Shown here: in pieces, positions 1-8,198 of the stretch
How positions within the stretch are numbered: the first letter of the stretch is position 1
Layout: the number at the start of each line of letters is the position of its first letter
Source of the DNA: CALJFL01 sp963669435
GTDB taxonomy: Bacteria; Pseudomonadota; Gammaproteobacteria; Pseudomonadales; Halieaceae
Length of the DNA: 64,000 nucleotides
NCBI GenBank assembly: GCA_963669435.1
Contig: OY770025.1
Span: 3,906,001-3,970,000, forward strand
Reading direction: 5' to 3'
Program-made: the position numbers and the translations under genes
Notes under the pieces: generated by a model
Database searches by the model: none
What the model saw: the letters and a program-made list of their open reading frames with translations, nothing else
Told to the model about the DNA's origin: nothing

Positions 1-1094
1 GTCAGTTCGCTGAGGCGTTCTGACAATTCGAGCTTGCGAACTTCTTCACTGTCTACACCGGCCGATGAGGTGTAACTGTCGTTTTGCAATACGATCGGTG
101 TACGGCCCAGGTCCGGAAGATTGACCAGGACAAAGCGGCGGGCTCCTGCGGCGTACAGTTTCCTGACCTCCTGCTCCAGGCCGACGATGGTCGCATCGGC
201 GATTTGCCGGTAACCCGATTTACCTTCAGGCGAATTGAGAAAGGTGCTGATGAAGCCGGTGATCGGTTCCTTGGAGATGTAGTCATTGGCTCCTGCCCAG
301 ATCAGGAACGCGGTGTTGTCCGGACTCGTGAGTTGTCCCCCTGACAGGTAGTTAGCAATGTAATCGTCCACCTGGATTTCGATACTGCCGCTGACAAAAA
401 TTTGCCCGCCGGACTTTATTTGCGCAATCAGGCCCTCACCCGGGAGTGCATGCAGGTCGGTCACCGACGCACCACCGTAGGCATGATTCTGTACAGCCAA
501 TGGGGTGGAGGCTTCCAGGTAATCTGTCCACACCGGGCCGTTACTGAAACGGCCGGCCCAGTATGGCGCACCCGGGAAAACCTTCATGCGTTCCCGCAGT
601 CGGCCCGCATCTGACAGGCTGTCTCCGAAGACTATCAAGCGAGTTATTTTCGCGTTAGTGGCGTTTTCGTGGTCGTAGACCAGGGGAATATTGATCTTCT
701 CGGAATGCCTGGCAGCCTGAACGCGTAGAAACTGGTTTTCGGCTTCCGTGTTCAGGTTCCCGGCTGACTGGTGGCAGGCCTCCCTAATGGCCTGCTTGGA
801 ACTGTTTATCGCTGTCTCGCCCCCTACGGCGTGCCGGGTAACAAAGAAGCCATCTTCCAGGCGACCTTCCAGAAGAATGCGGTTGCCGCCCGCATCGTAG
901 GCCCATCGCTCCTTGGAATCAGCGCTGGCGCTGCCCTGTGCGTTGGCACTGTCCGGGTCAACGGTCTCGCAACGTAAACCCCAGGTGTCATCCGAGCGCA
1001 TGTCGGTGCGGGCGGCGGGTTCGTGCATACGCCAGGCACAGCCGTTCAGTACCAGGCACGCAACGAGGGAGAGGATACGCAGTAAGGGTTTCAA
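1..1094 (-). CDS. GDSL/SGNH-family esterase lipoprotein (3' end outside window)
   Basis: Reads off the left edge, so its C-terminus is missing; about 364 residues are present. The N-terminus is a lipoprotein signal with lipobox L-N-G-C, so the mature protein is probably lipid-anchored to an envelope membrane. After a spacer of about 140 residues come the hydrolase blocks: FGDSLSD (nucleophile serine, block I), a block II glycine in NHAYGGAS, and block III GANDY. The family hydrolyses carboxylic esters; the substrate cannot be read. An in-frame TAG lies seven codons upstream of the chosen TTG and no ATG precedes the signal peptide, so TTG (or the CTG before it) must be the start. No good ribosome site is visible. 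It is divergent from ompW. The family call is secure, the start less so. Confidence 0.82.
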   Translation of the reverse strand, partial: MKPLLRILSLVACLVLNGCAWRMHEPAARTDMRSDDTWGLRCETVDPDSANAQGSASADSKERWAYDAGGNRILLEGRLEDGFFVTRHAVGGETAINSSKQAIREACHQSAGNLNTEAENQFLRVQAARHSEKINIPLVYDHENATNAKITRLIVFGDSLSDAGRLRERMKVFPGAPYWAGRFSNGPVWTDYLEASTPLAVQNHAYGGASVTDLHALPGEGLIAQIKSGGQIFVSGSIEIQVDDYIANYLSGGQLTSPDNTAFLIWAGANDYISKEPITGFISTFLNSPEGKSGYRQIADATIVGLEQEVRKLYAAGARRFVLVNLPDLGRTPIVLQNDSYTSSAGVDSEEVRKLELSERLSEL

Positions 1095-1206
1095 CAGGGG
1101 AGGGGCCTGTGGCTATATCGCTTGCAATGTGGGTGATTCTAAGGCGCAAACGCAGCGCCGTCGAATCATCGCTTCCTGTGCTGGACGGCCGCATATTCGA
1201 TTTTAC

Positions 1207-1220
1207 TTGACTGACATCAA
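1207..1220 (+). promoter_or_regulatory. FNR/Anr box upstream of ompW
   Basis: TTGACTGACATCAA fits the FNR/Anr consensus TTGAY-N4-RTCAA at every defined position. Its centre (1213.5) lies 41.5 bp upstream of about 1255, and a -10-like GACAAT sits at 1243-1248, exactly where a class II FNR-activated promoter would have it. The ompW start codon follows at 1297. Oxygen-responsive control of ompW by FNR is established in E. coli; here it is inferred from the site. Confidence 0.7.
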
Positions 1221-1296
1221 TACCCCCGGCGGTGGCCTTTGTGACAATGCTCCTGGAGTGGCGCAAACGGGATGCGCCCCATAACAGGAGTTAGTA

Positions 1297-1980
1297 ATGC
1301 AAAACGTGGTAAGGATGGCGCTGGCCGCCCTGATAGGCAGCTTTTCGGTGGGGACAATGGCGTACGAAGAGGGAGACTGGGTGTTGCGCCTGGGGGCGAC
1401 AACCGTTGCTCCCAACGACGACAGCGACAAGATCGTGCTGCCCACCGACCCGGAAACCGTGTTGCGGGGCGTTGAGGTGGACGATGATACCCAGCTGGGC
1501 ATCGTCCCTGTGTATATGCTCAGCGACAACTGGGGTATGGAATTGCTTGCCGCCACGCCATTTGAACACGATATCAGTATCAAGGGCTTGCCGCTGGAGG
1601 CGGGATCCACCAAGCATTTGCCGCCTACCTTGAGCCTGCAGTGGTATCCACGAGGTGGTGCCAGTGGTTGGCAGCCCTACGTGGGCCTGGGTCTGAACTA
1701 CACCGTGTTTTTTGATGAAGAGGTGGACTCGGAACTGGCTGCCGCGCTGGAATCCCTTCTCGGCGCTCAACGGGCGTCGCTCGAGCTTGGAGATTCCTTT
1801 GGTCTGGCCGCCCAGGCGGGTCTCGATATCCCGCTGGGCGACAAGTGGGCCCTCAACGCCGGGGTCTGGTATATCGACATTGACACGGAGGCCACGGTGA
1901 AAACCGACGTCGGTCGCGTCAAATTCGACGTGAACATTGACCCGTGGGTCTACAACGTCGGTATTGCCTATAAGTTTTGA
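1297..1980 (+). CDS. ompW: OmpW-family outer membrane protein
   Basis: 227 residues: a signal peptide of about 22 residues ending in GTMA, then YEEGDWVLRLGATTVAPND, the typical OmpW opening with its first beta strand. The chain ends in IAYKF, with the C-terminal phenylalanine used for barrel assembly. OmpW proteins are eight-stranded barrels with a hydrophobic channel for small nonpolar molecules. The PYVGLGLNYTVFF strand is also characteristic. A good Shine-Dalgarno (ACAGGAG) precedes the ATG. An FNR box and matching -10 lie upstream, suggesting induction at low oxygen. The gene stands alone between divergent and convergent neighbours. The last bases of the gene are the first unit of a 15-bp triplication. 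Confidence 0.9.
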   Translation: MQNVVRMALAALIGSFSVGTMAYEEGDWVLRLGATTVAPNDDSDKIVLPTDPETVLRGVEVDDDTQLGIVPVYMLSDNWGMELLAATPFEHDISIKGLPLEAGSTKHLPPTLSLQWYPRGGASGWQPYVGLGLNYTVFFDEEVDSELAAALESLLGAQRASLELGDSFGLAAQAGLDIPLGDKWALNAGVWYIDIDTEATVKTDVGRVKFDVNIDPWVYNVGIAYKF

Positions 1981-2017
1981 AGCCCCTGGTTTCGAAGATC
2001 CTGGTTTTGAAGACCTC
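1973..2017 (+). repeat. Three 15-bp tandem units at the ompW 3' end
   Basis: Three consecutive 15-bp units share a GTTT(T/C)GAAG core (starts 1973, 1988, 2003). The first contains the last ompW codon and the stop codon. No transcription terminator is apparent in it. Probably a slippage product. Confidence 0.7.
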
Positions 2018-2027
2018 TTCCCGATGG

Positions 2028-3197
2028 TTACTCCATCGAGAAGGTCAGGCCCGCGTGCTCGCAGAGGCGCTCAATGAGCGTTGATCCCATTGCCGGCGCG
2101 CTGGTGTAAAAGCCGCCGGGCACATCGGCACAATCCTCGATCAGGCAGACCGCGCTTTCGGCGATCATCTTGGATGTTGAGCCGTAACCCGGGTCCATGT
2201 CACCGGTAACCGCTGCGCGCAATTCCTGGCCGTCGTCAGTGGTGCCCACAAACAGGACGTCATAGCTTCCCGCCTCCCTGGACTCACGAGAGGGGCCTTC
2301 ACCGGGCTGTGGTACGTCATCGCCGACCATCGGGTTGGTGGAAGCGACCACCTCTGCCACGGCTTTACCCTGGTCGCCAGGACCGGTCATCATCATCTCG
2401 TCATACAGGAAGTCGGTGCCATAGGGGTGGCCCATCAGGGCGTTGGAGCGGTGTACGTTCTTGGTGTTGATGGCAGCCATAATGAAGGGGGCCACCCACT
2501 GTCCAACCACCTCGTCCTCGTAGGGCTTGTTGTCAGCCGGCTGGTCCGGGCCCTGAAAGCCGTCGGAAAGCGAGAAGGGGTTGACCAGCAGGTTGAACAG
2601 GCTAGGGTCTTTGCCCAGTGCGTCCATGGTGGCATTGAGTGATGCTGCGGTACCCCCGGAAAATTCGCCCTGCATGGAGCGAACGCGACCTCTCACCCGC
2701 GTACAAGGCTTTCCAAATTTCGCCTTTGCAGCCTCCTGCAGGTAAAACACGCCCAGGTCGAAGGGTATGGAGTCAAATCCGCAGCTAAACACAATTCTGG
2801 CCCCGCTCGCAGCGGCAGCGTCACCGTGGGCGGCAATCATCTGGTGCATCCACACCGGTTCGCCGCACAGGTCGACATAATCGGTGCCCAGTTCAGCGCA
2901 GGCGGCAACCAGGTCAGAACCATACATCTGGTAGGGACCAACAGTAGTGCAGATGCAACGGGCTGAGGAGACCATAGCGCGCAGCGATTCCGGATCGGCG
3001 GCATCGGCCACTACCAGCGGCGTGTCGTCAGCGGCGCCCACCTCGTCGCGCACCGCTTGCAGCTTGTCCATGCTGCGGCCGGCCATAGCCCAGGTCAATC
3101 CGTGGCCATTTTTGGCTACCAGGTATTCAGCGATAAGCCGACCGGTAAAACCGGTTGCTCCATAAATTACGATGTCGTACTGGGCATTGCTGGTCAT
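2028..3197 (-). CDS. Saccharopine dehydrogenase-like NAD(P)-binding oxidoreductase
   Basis: 389 residues. The N-terminus YDIVIYGATGFTGRLIAEYL is the Rossmann glycine-rich loop (GATGFTG) of the saccharopine dehydrogenase-like family, the group that includes mycobacterial trans-acting enoyl reductases. A second Rossmann-type motif TVGPYQMYGSDLVAACAELGTDYVDLCGE matches the same family. The substrate is unknown; most such proteins are not true saccharopine dehydrogenases, and a lipid or acyl substrate is a family-based guess. The ATG is preceded by GAGGA at proper spacing. It is convergent with ompW, with 47 bp between stop codons, and shows no operon partner. Confidence 0.85.
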   Translation of the reverse strand: MTSNAQYDIVIYGATGFTGRLIAEYLVAKNGHGLTWAMAGRSMDKLQAVRDEVGAADDTPLVVADAADPESLRAMVSSARCICTTVGPYQMYGSDLVAACAELGTDYVDLCGEPVWMHQMIAAHGDAAAASGARIVFSCGFDSIPFDLGVFYLQEAAKAKFGKPCTRVRGRVRSMQGEFSGGTAASLNATMDALGKDPSLFNLLVNPFSLSDGFQGPDQPADNKPYEDEVVGQWVAPFIMAAINTKNVHRSNALMGHPYGTDFLYDEMMMTGPGDQGKAVAEVVASTNPMVGDDVPQPGEGPSRESREAGSYDVLFVGTTDDGQELRAAVTGDMDPGYGSTSKMIAESAVCLIEDCADVPGGFYTSAPAMGSTLIERLCEHAGLTFSME

Positions 3198-3423
3198 GTG
3201 AATTCCTCAAAGTGTTTTAATCGTATTCAAGCGGGGCACACACTGTAGCTCTGACGATATCGTCAGGCAACCTCACGTCACGCCCACGCACCCGTCGATT
3301 CTGCAAGTAATACGCAATAAGTGCCGCTTCGGTGCACTGAAGGTCGAATATGTCGCCACAGCTTGCAGCGCCGGCGAGTTTTCGCCACAATACGCGCCCG
3401 CTGCGCACCTCGTGCGCTGTTAT

Positions 3424-3533
3424 GGTGGTCCGAGCGGTCCCTCCGCAACGATAGATAGTGAACCCCGCCAGGCCCGGAAGGGAGCAACGGTAATTATCGA
3501 CTCGTGTGCCGGGGTGTGGCTGTTCGGGCCGCC
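3424..3533 (+). ncRNA. ffs: Signal recognition particle 4.5S RNA (small bacterial type)
   Basis: The conserved apical part is present: CCAGGCCCGGAAGGGAGCA (GGAA tetraloop and symmetric loop that bind Ffh), followed by CGTGTGCCGGGGTGTGGCTG. The ends pair: 3424-3435 (GGTGGTCCGAGC) with 3522-3533 (GTTCGGGCCGCC), allowing G-U wobbles. About 110 nt, close to the E. coli 114 nt. Ends are taken from the terminal helix and may be off by a few bases. Placement just upstream of dnaX is common in gammaproteobacteria. The 3198-3423 stretch to its left shows only a weak minus-strand ORF. Confidence 0.93.
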
Positions 3534-3617
3534 TCCATTTCCCGTCCCTACGCTTCAGGTGCATCGGGTGCTGGTGTATCCTAGCCCATTGATTTTCTCT
3601 TCGGGGTGCATGCAAGA

Positions 3618-5426
3618 ATGTCCTACCAGGTATTAGCCCGTAAGTGGCGGCCAAAGAGCTTTCGCGAAATGGTCGGCCAGGAACACGTGCTGCAAGCCCT
3701 GATCAACGCCCTGGACCACGACAGACTGCACCACGCCTACCTGTTTACCGGTACCCGGGGTGTCGGCAAAACCACCATAGCCCGTATCCTGGCCAAGTGC
3801 CTCAACTGCGAGGTGGGGGTGAGCTCAGAGCCCTGTGGAGAATGTGGCTCCTGCCTGGAGATTGCTGAAGGACGTTGTGTGGACCTGTTGGAGGTGGACG
3901 CAGCGTCCCAGACCAAGGTGGAGCAGACCCGGGAACTGCTCGATAACGTGCAATACCTGCCGACCCGCGGCCGTTACAAGGTGTACCTTATTGACGAGGT
4001 GCACATGCTCTCGGGCCACAGCTTCAACGCGTTGCTAAAAACTCTCGAGGAGCCACCACCGCACGTCAAGTTCCTGCTGGCCACCACCGACCCGCAGAAA
4101 TTACCGGCCACCATCCTGTCTCGCTGCCTGCAGTTTAACCTCAAGAATATGCCGCCTGAGCAAATTGCCGGGCATCTTCAATTTGTGCTCGGCGAAGAAA
4201 TGATCAAGTTTGAGGAGCCGGCCCTGTGGCTGTTGGGCCGGGCCGCCGCCGGCAGTATGCGCGATGCCCTTAGCCTGACCGACCAGGCCATTGCCTTCGG
4301 CTCTGGCAGCGTCAGTGAGGCCGACGTGCGCAGCATGCTGGGCACGGTAGACATGGGCTTTGTGCACCAGCTGCTGGAAGCGGTGGCCACGGGAGAGCCC
4401 TCCGCTGCGCTCGAGGTGGCCGACCGCATGGCGGAGCACGCACCGGATTTTGAGGGCAGCCTTGATGAACTGATATCTCTGCTGCACCGGGTGGCGGTAG
4501 CGCAGGCGGTGCCGGACGCTATCGATAACAGCTGGGGTGATGCGGAGCGAGTGGCCCAGATAGCCCAGTCGTTTACCGCAGAAGATACCCAACTGTTCTA
4601 CCAGACAGCGATCAATGGCAAGCGGGACCTGGCGCTGGCGGCCGATCCACGCAGCGGCTTTGAGATGGTGCTGTTGCGCATGATTGCCTTCCGTCCAGTG
4701 GCCGTGCTGGACACCAACCTGGCGGCGGACGACCTGGTTCGCGGCCAACAAGAATCGTCTGTACAAGAAGCCGCCGAGGTCGGCGCTCCGGTAAAAAAGT
4801 CCCCTGAGCCGGTTGTTGCGTCCGAAGTTTCGCGACCTGAACCTCCGCAGACCGAGCCTGTAAAATCCGAACCTTCGAGGTCCACAGCCGCGAGCCTTGG
4901 CTCCTCATCTGACGAGGGACGGGCCAGTAATGGGGGTGCCCGCTCGCAGGCCAATACTCCTGCGGCAGAGCGGCTTGAGGCTAAGCCGGACGACGTAGTC
5001 GCGAGCCCGACACAGGCCAGGCCCGCACATCCGGCGGAGCTGCATCCCGATAATTGGGCGGACACCATGGAAGCCCTGGGGCTGGTAGGCAGTGTGGCTA
5101 ATGTCGCGTCCAACTGCGAGCTGCGCAGCGTGGATGCCGGCAAGTTTGAATTTGTACTGGATGAAGGTAACGCCGCCCTGTTTAATCCCGGCCACGTCGA
5201 AAAAATTCGCCTGGCTCTGGAAAACTACTGTAATGCGTCGATAGCGATCAATATCGAGACCGGTGCGGTGAGCCGGGAAACCCCGGCGATGAAACGCACG
5301 CGCCTGGCGCTGGAACGTCAGCAGCAGGCGGTTGAAGACATCGAGTGTGACCAGATCTTGCAGGGGCTGATGGAACGGTTTGACGGTGAACTCGACCGGT
5401 CGTCTATCACGCCTCTGGACAATTGA
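3618..5426 (+). CDS. dnaX: DNA polymerase III subunits tau and gamma
   Basis: Clamp-loader ATPase. The ATG at 3618 gives MSYQVLARKWRPKSF, the standard DnaX N-terminus; an in-frame GTG at 3606 would add four residues and is unlikely. Visible: Walker A GTRGVGKTT, the zinc cysteines in CLNCEVG...PCGECGSC, Walker B LIDEVHMLS, sensor 1 region LLATTDPQKLPATILSRC. Full-length tau is 602 residues; after about residue 375 comes a Pro/Glu/Ser-rich linker and then the tau-specific C-terminal domain that binds DnaB and alpha. A slippery heptamer at 4793-4799 should generate the short gamma form. It leads dnaX-ybaB-recR, a conserved operon. Confidence 0.96.
   Translation: MSYQVLARKWRPKSFREMVGQEHVLQALINALDHDRLHHAYLFTGTRGVGKTTIARILAKCLNCEVGVSSEPCGECGSCLEIAEGRCVDLLEVDAASQTKVEQTRELLDNVQYLPTRGRYKVYLIDEVHMLSGHSFNALLKTLEEPPPHVKFLLATTDPQKLPATILSRCLQFNLKNMPPEQIAGHLQFVLGEEMIKFEEPALWLLGRAAAGSMRDALSLTDQAIAFGSGSVSEADVRSMLGTVDMGFVHQLLEAVATGEPSAALEVADRMAEHAPDFEGSLDELISLLHRVAVAQAVPDAIDNSWGDAERVAQIAQSFTAEDTQLFYQTAINGKRDLALAADPRSGFEMVLLRMIAFRPVAVLDTNLAADDLVRGQQESSVQEAAEVGAPVKKSPEPVVASEVSRPEPPQTEPVKSEPSRSTAASLGSSSDEGRASNGGARSQANTPAAERLEAKPDDVVASPTQARPAHPAELHPDNWADTMEALGLVGSVANVASNCELRSVDAGKFEFVLDEGNAALFNPGHVEKIRLALENYCNASIAINIETGAVSRETPAMKRTRLALERQQQAVEDIECDQILQGLMERFDGELDRSSITPLDN
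4793..4843 (+). other. Programmed -1 frameshift signal in dnaX (tau/gamma)
   Basis: Heptamer A-AAA-AAG at 4793-4799 is in the same phase as in E. coli dnaX. A -1 slip reads GTC CCC TGA and stops at 4805-4807, giving a gamma of about 396 residues against tau of 602. Downstream, 4811-4820 can pair with 4831-4843 (ten pairs with a three-base bulge and a ten-base loop). A GAGG lies at 4776-4779, upstream, where E. coli has a stimulatory Shine-Dalgarno, though somewhat further away. Confidence 0.75.
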
Positions 5427-5435
5427 GGAAGTAAT

Positions 5436-5759
5436 ATGAAGGGAAGTTTCACTGATATCATGCAGCAGGCCCAGCAAATGCAGGCCGACCTGCAGAAGGC
5501 CCAGGAGGACCTGGCCTCGGCCGAGGTTGAGGGCACTGCCGCGGCGGGCATGGTCACGGTTGTTATGACTGGTCGGCACGATATCAAGCGCGTCAGCATC
5601 GATGACTCGGTGTTTAAGGAAGACAAGGAAGTGCTGGAGGATCTGCTGGCAGCTGCCGTCAACGATGCGGTGCGTAAGGTAGAGACCAGGAACCAGGAAG
5701 CGATGTCCGGACTGGCTTCCGGATTGAATCTTCCCGCCGGTTTCAAAATGCCTTTCTAG
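5436..5759 (+). CDS. ybaB: YbaB/EbfC nucleoid-associated protein
   Basis: 107 residues. Opens MKGSFTDIMQQAQQMQADLQKAQEDLASAEVEG, the amphipathic helix of the YbaB family, then the beta-sheet core with VTVVMTGRHDIKRVSID, and ends in a Leu/Pro-rich tail. YbaB forms dimers that bind DNA and compact the nucleoid. Ten bases separate it from dnaX, with a good GAGGAAG ribosome site, and recR follows 16 bases later, so the three are almost certainly co-transcribed as in most gammaproteobacteria. Confidence 0.95.
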   Translation: MKGSFTDIMQQAQQMQADLQKAQEDLASAEVEGTAAAGMVTVVMTGRHDIKRVSIDDSVFKEDKEVLEDLLAAAVNDAVRKVETRNQEAMSGLASGLNLPAGFKMPF

Positions 5760-5775
5760 CGCGAGCGACTGTCAC

Positions 5776-6381
5776 GTGAAGTTCAGTCCAGCACTGGAAA
5801 ACCTGATCGAGGCATTGCGATGTCTGCCCGGCGTTGGTCCCAAGTCGGCCCAGCGTATGACGCTGCACCTGTTGGAGCGTGATCGCGATGGTGCGCTGGC
5901 GTTGGCTCGTGCTCTTGGCACCGCAGTTGAGCGCATCGACCACTGCAACCGTTGTCGCAATTTCACCGAGCTGGAAGTTTGCGAAATATGTAGCGACACG
6001 CGCCGCGACCACAAGACGATCTGTGTGGTGGAGACGCCCGCCGACGTCCTGGCCATAGAGCAAAGCGGCAGTTACCGCGGATTGTATTTTGTGCTGATGG
6101 GCCACCTGTCGCCCATCGATGGCATTGGCCCGGAAGAAATTGGTCTGGATCGGTTCCAGGACAGGGTGCTGGCGGATGGAATTGAAGAGGTCATTCTGGC
6201 AACCAATCCCACCGTCGAGGGTGAGGCAACGGCTTATTACCTGACCGAGCAGCTCGCCCGCCAGGGTGTGAAGATGTCACGCATCGCCCACGGTGTGCCC
6301 CTGGGTGGCGAACTGGAATACGTGGATGGCAGCACACTCGCTCATGCCCTGAGTGGTCGGCGTCCGATGGAGCGCGACTAA
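5776..6381 (+). CDS. recR: Recombination mediator RecR
   Basis: 201 residues, GTG start. Domain order is that of RecR: an N-terminal helix-hairpin-helix (LRCLPGVGPKSAQRM), a zinc finger with four cysteines (CNRCRNFTELEVCEIC), and a Toprim domain (CVVETPADVLAIEQ and ILATNPTVEGEATAYYL). RecR acts with RecF and RecO to load RecA on gapped DNA. It is the last gene of dnaX-ybaB-recR, with rnd starting two bases after the stop, so the transcript probably runs on. Length equals the usual size. Confidence 0.96.
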   Translation: MKFSPALENLIEALRCLPGVGPKSAQRMTLHLLERDRDGALALARALGTAVERIDHCNRCRNFTELEVCEICSDTRRDHKTICVVETPADVLAIEQSGSYRGLYFVLMGHLSPIDGIGPEEIGLDRFQDRVLADGIEEVILATNPTVEGEATAYYLTEQLARQGVKMSRIAHGVPLGGELEYVDGSTLAHALSGRRPMERD

Positions 6382-6383
6382 TC

Positions 6384-7499
6384 GTGGATTGGCAGCTGGT
6401 AGAAACCGATGAGCAGCTCCGTAAGGTGTTGGATCTGGCGGGGCAGTGTGACAGTGTCATGGTCGACACTGAGTTTATGCGTCGTAACACCTTTTACCCT
6501 GAAGTGGCGTTGGTGCAGTTATGTTTTGGGGACACCGCCTGGCTGATTGACCCGCTGGGCCTGGACGATACGGCGCCATTGTGCGAATTGCTCACCGATC
6601 CGGGGATCGTTAAGGTACTACACTCGGTCAGCGAGGACCTGGAGGTATTCCAGCGTTGGCTTGGCGTCATGCCCCAGCCGCTGTTCGATACCCAGCGTGC
6701 GGCGGCTTTGTTGGATATGGGTTTTGGCTTGGGCTACGGAGCGTTGGTGCAAAGTGTCTGCGATGTTGAGCTGGAAAAGGGCGAGACAAGATCCGACTGG
6801 CTGCAGCGCCCCCTGACCGAATCCCAATGCCATTATGCGGCCCAGGACGTCACCTACTTGCACAGCGTCTACCACCAGCTGGCTGATCGTTGCCGCGAGC
6901 AGGGCAAATTTGACTGGGTCATCGCCGACGGTGACGACGCGGTCGCCGGCCTGGCGTCTAATGAACAAGGTTACTTCAAGCGCATAAAATCCGCCTGGAA
7001 GCTGGATTCACGCCAACTGGCGCAGTTGATCGCGGTGAGCGATTGGCGCGAACGTACAGCCCGCAGCCGCAATAAACCACGCAGCTGGATTATTGACGAC
7101 AAGGCTTGCCTGCAGTTGGCTCAGTTGGCGCCAGCCAGCTTGGCAGATCTTCGCGCACTGCCAGATCTGCCGCCGGCAGTGGTGCGGCGTTACGGTGAGG
7201 AACTGCTGGATCTACTATCAGAGCAGGCGAAACTGCCAGAAGCGTCTTTGCCCACGCGGCTACCCGGGCCGATGAGTGCCGCCCAGCGCGGCCAGGTGAA
7301 GCAGCTCAAGCAAAAGGTGGAAGATATCGCCCGCTCGCTCGTGACAGTACCGCAGATTCTGATGGGCTCCCGCGATTATGAAGCGCTTATTCGCGAGGCG
7401 CAGGGTGACCGCGTTGAAACACCTCGACACTGGGCAGGTTGGCGCCAGGAGCTAGTGGTTAAGCCATTGCGCGAACATCTCGCCGGAGCTGTTTTGTGA
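6384..7499 (+). CDS. rnd: Ribonuclease D
   Basis: 371 residues, GTG start just after recR. A DEDD-type 3'-5' exonuclease: Exo I in VMVDTEFMRRNTFYPE, Exo II in LHSVSEDLEVFQRW, Exo III in ESQCHYAAQDVTYLH with the catalytic Tyr/Asp. HRDC-like domains follow (around residues 210-290 and later). RNase D trims 3' ends of stable RNA precursors such as tRNA. The stop overlaps the ycgL start by four bases, indicating translational coupling. Length matches the E. coli enzyme (375). Confidence 0.95.
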   Translation: MDWQLVETDEQLRKVLDLAGQCDSVMVDTEFMRRNTFYPEVALVQLCFGDTAWLIDPLGLDDTAPLCELLTDPGIVKVLHSVSEDLEVFQRWLGVMPQPLFDTQRAAALLDMGFGLGYGALVQSVCDVELEKGETRSDWLQRPLTESQCHYAAQDVTYLHSVYHQLADRCREQGKFDWVIADGDDAVAGLASNEQGYFKRIKSAWKLDSRQLAQLIAVSDWRERTARSRNKPRSWIIDDKACLQLAQLAPASLADLRALPDLPPAVVRRYGEELLDLLSEQAKLPEASLPTRLPGPMSAAQRGQVKQLKQKVEDIARSLVTVPQILMGSRDYEALIREAQGDRVETPRHWAGWRQELVVKPLREHLAGAVL

Positions 7500-7768
7500 A
7501 GCTTCTCTGTGAGATTTACAAAAGCCCACGCAAAGCAGAGATGTACCTGTACGTGGACAAGTCCAGTGGCTTGGAAGAATTGCCCGCAACGCTGCTACAG
7601 CAGTTTGGTGAGCCGGACTTGGTGATGACTTTGCTACTGACGCCCACAAAGAAACTGGCCAGGGTGGACGTTAACGACGTCATCGAAGGCATAACGGAGC
7701 AGGGGTATTTCCTGCAGATGCCTCCCGCCCCTTATCCAAAGGCTCGCCTGGGCGCCAGCAGTGACTGA
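7496..7768 (+). CDS. ycgL: YcgL domain protein
   Basis: 90 residues, GTG start overlapping the rnd stop. The opening MKLLCEIYKSPRKAEMYLYVDKSSGLEELPATLLQQFG and the closing GYFLQMPPAP are the hallmarks of the YcgL (UPF0745) family, small gammaproteobacterial alpha/beta proteins without an established biochemical function. The order rnd-ycgL-ycgN is conserved in pseudomonads, as recalled, which suggests a link to RNA metabolism, but that is inference from neighbourhood only. It overlaps ycgN by eight bases. Confidence 0.92.
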   Translation: MKLLCEIYKSPRKAEMYLYVDKSSGLEELPATLLQQFGEPDLVMTLLLTPTKKLARVDVNDVIEGITEQGYFLQMPPAPYPKARLGASSD

Positions 7769-8198
7769 GTGGTTTAATACTCTGCCACTGGAAGCACTCT
7801 CACCGGAGCAGTGGGAACAACTGTGCGACGGATGTGCCAAATGCTGTCTGCATAAACTCGAGGATGCCGAGAGTGGGGAAGTGCTCTATACCAAGGTCCG
7901 TTGCCGCTATCTCGATGAGCCGACCTGTCGTTGTACGGACTATGCAAGGCGCTCGGTGCTGGTACCCAACTGTATAGCCCTGAGCCCCGAAAACACCCAC
8001 GAGCTCGACTGGTTGCCCAGCACCTGTGCTTACCGTTTGCGCTCCCAGGGTAAACCTTTGCCGGACTGGCACCCGCTGGTAACTGGTGACCCGGAGTCGG
8101 TTCATCGCGCCGGGGTGTCGATCAGGGGGCGCGCGGTTTCGGATGAATATGTGCACCCCGACGGCTATGATGAGCACGTGATTTCCTGGGTGGAGTGA
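7761..8198 (+). CDS. ycgN: YcgN family cysteine-cluster protein
   Basis: 145 residues, GTG start inside the end of ycgL. Contains the CxxCxxCC cluster (CDGCAKCCLHK) of the YkgJ/YcgN superfamily, then CRYLDEPTCRCTDY and two further cysteines (VPNC, STCAYR). The cysteines probably bind zinc or an iron-sulfur cluster; the role is unknown. Length agrees with the UPF0260 family (about 150). Overlaps both neighbours by a few bases, so it is translated as part of the rnd-ycgL-ycgN chain. Confidence 0.92.
   Translation: MTEWFNTLPLEALSPEQWEQLCDGCAKCCLHKLEDAESGEVLYTKVRCRYLDEPTCRCTDYARRSVLVPNCIALSPENTHELDWLPSTCAYRLRSQGKPLPDWHPLVTGDPESVHRAGVSIRGRAVSDEYVHPDGYDEHVISWVE

Noticed and set aside
913..1284. 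Plus-strand ORFs over the left intergenic region (913, 938, 988)
   Set aside because: They overlap the esterase gene and the FNR promoter region in other frames; no domain, no ribosome site.
3217..3408. Minus-strand ORF of 63 codons (GTG start) between the SRP RNA and the reductase gene
   Set aside because: Reads like protein toward its end (DLQCTEAALIAYYLQNRR) and lies 19 bp before the reductase gene, but the GTG has no ribosome site, the frame is open into the SRP RNA antisense, and no family is recognised.
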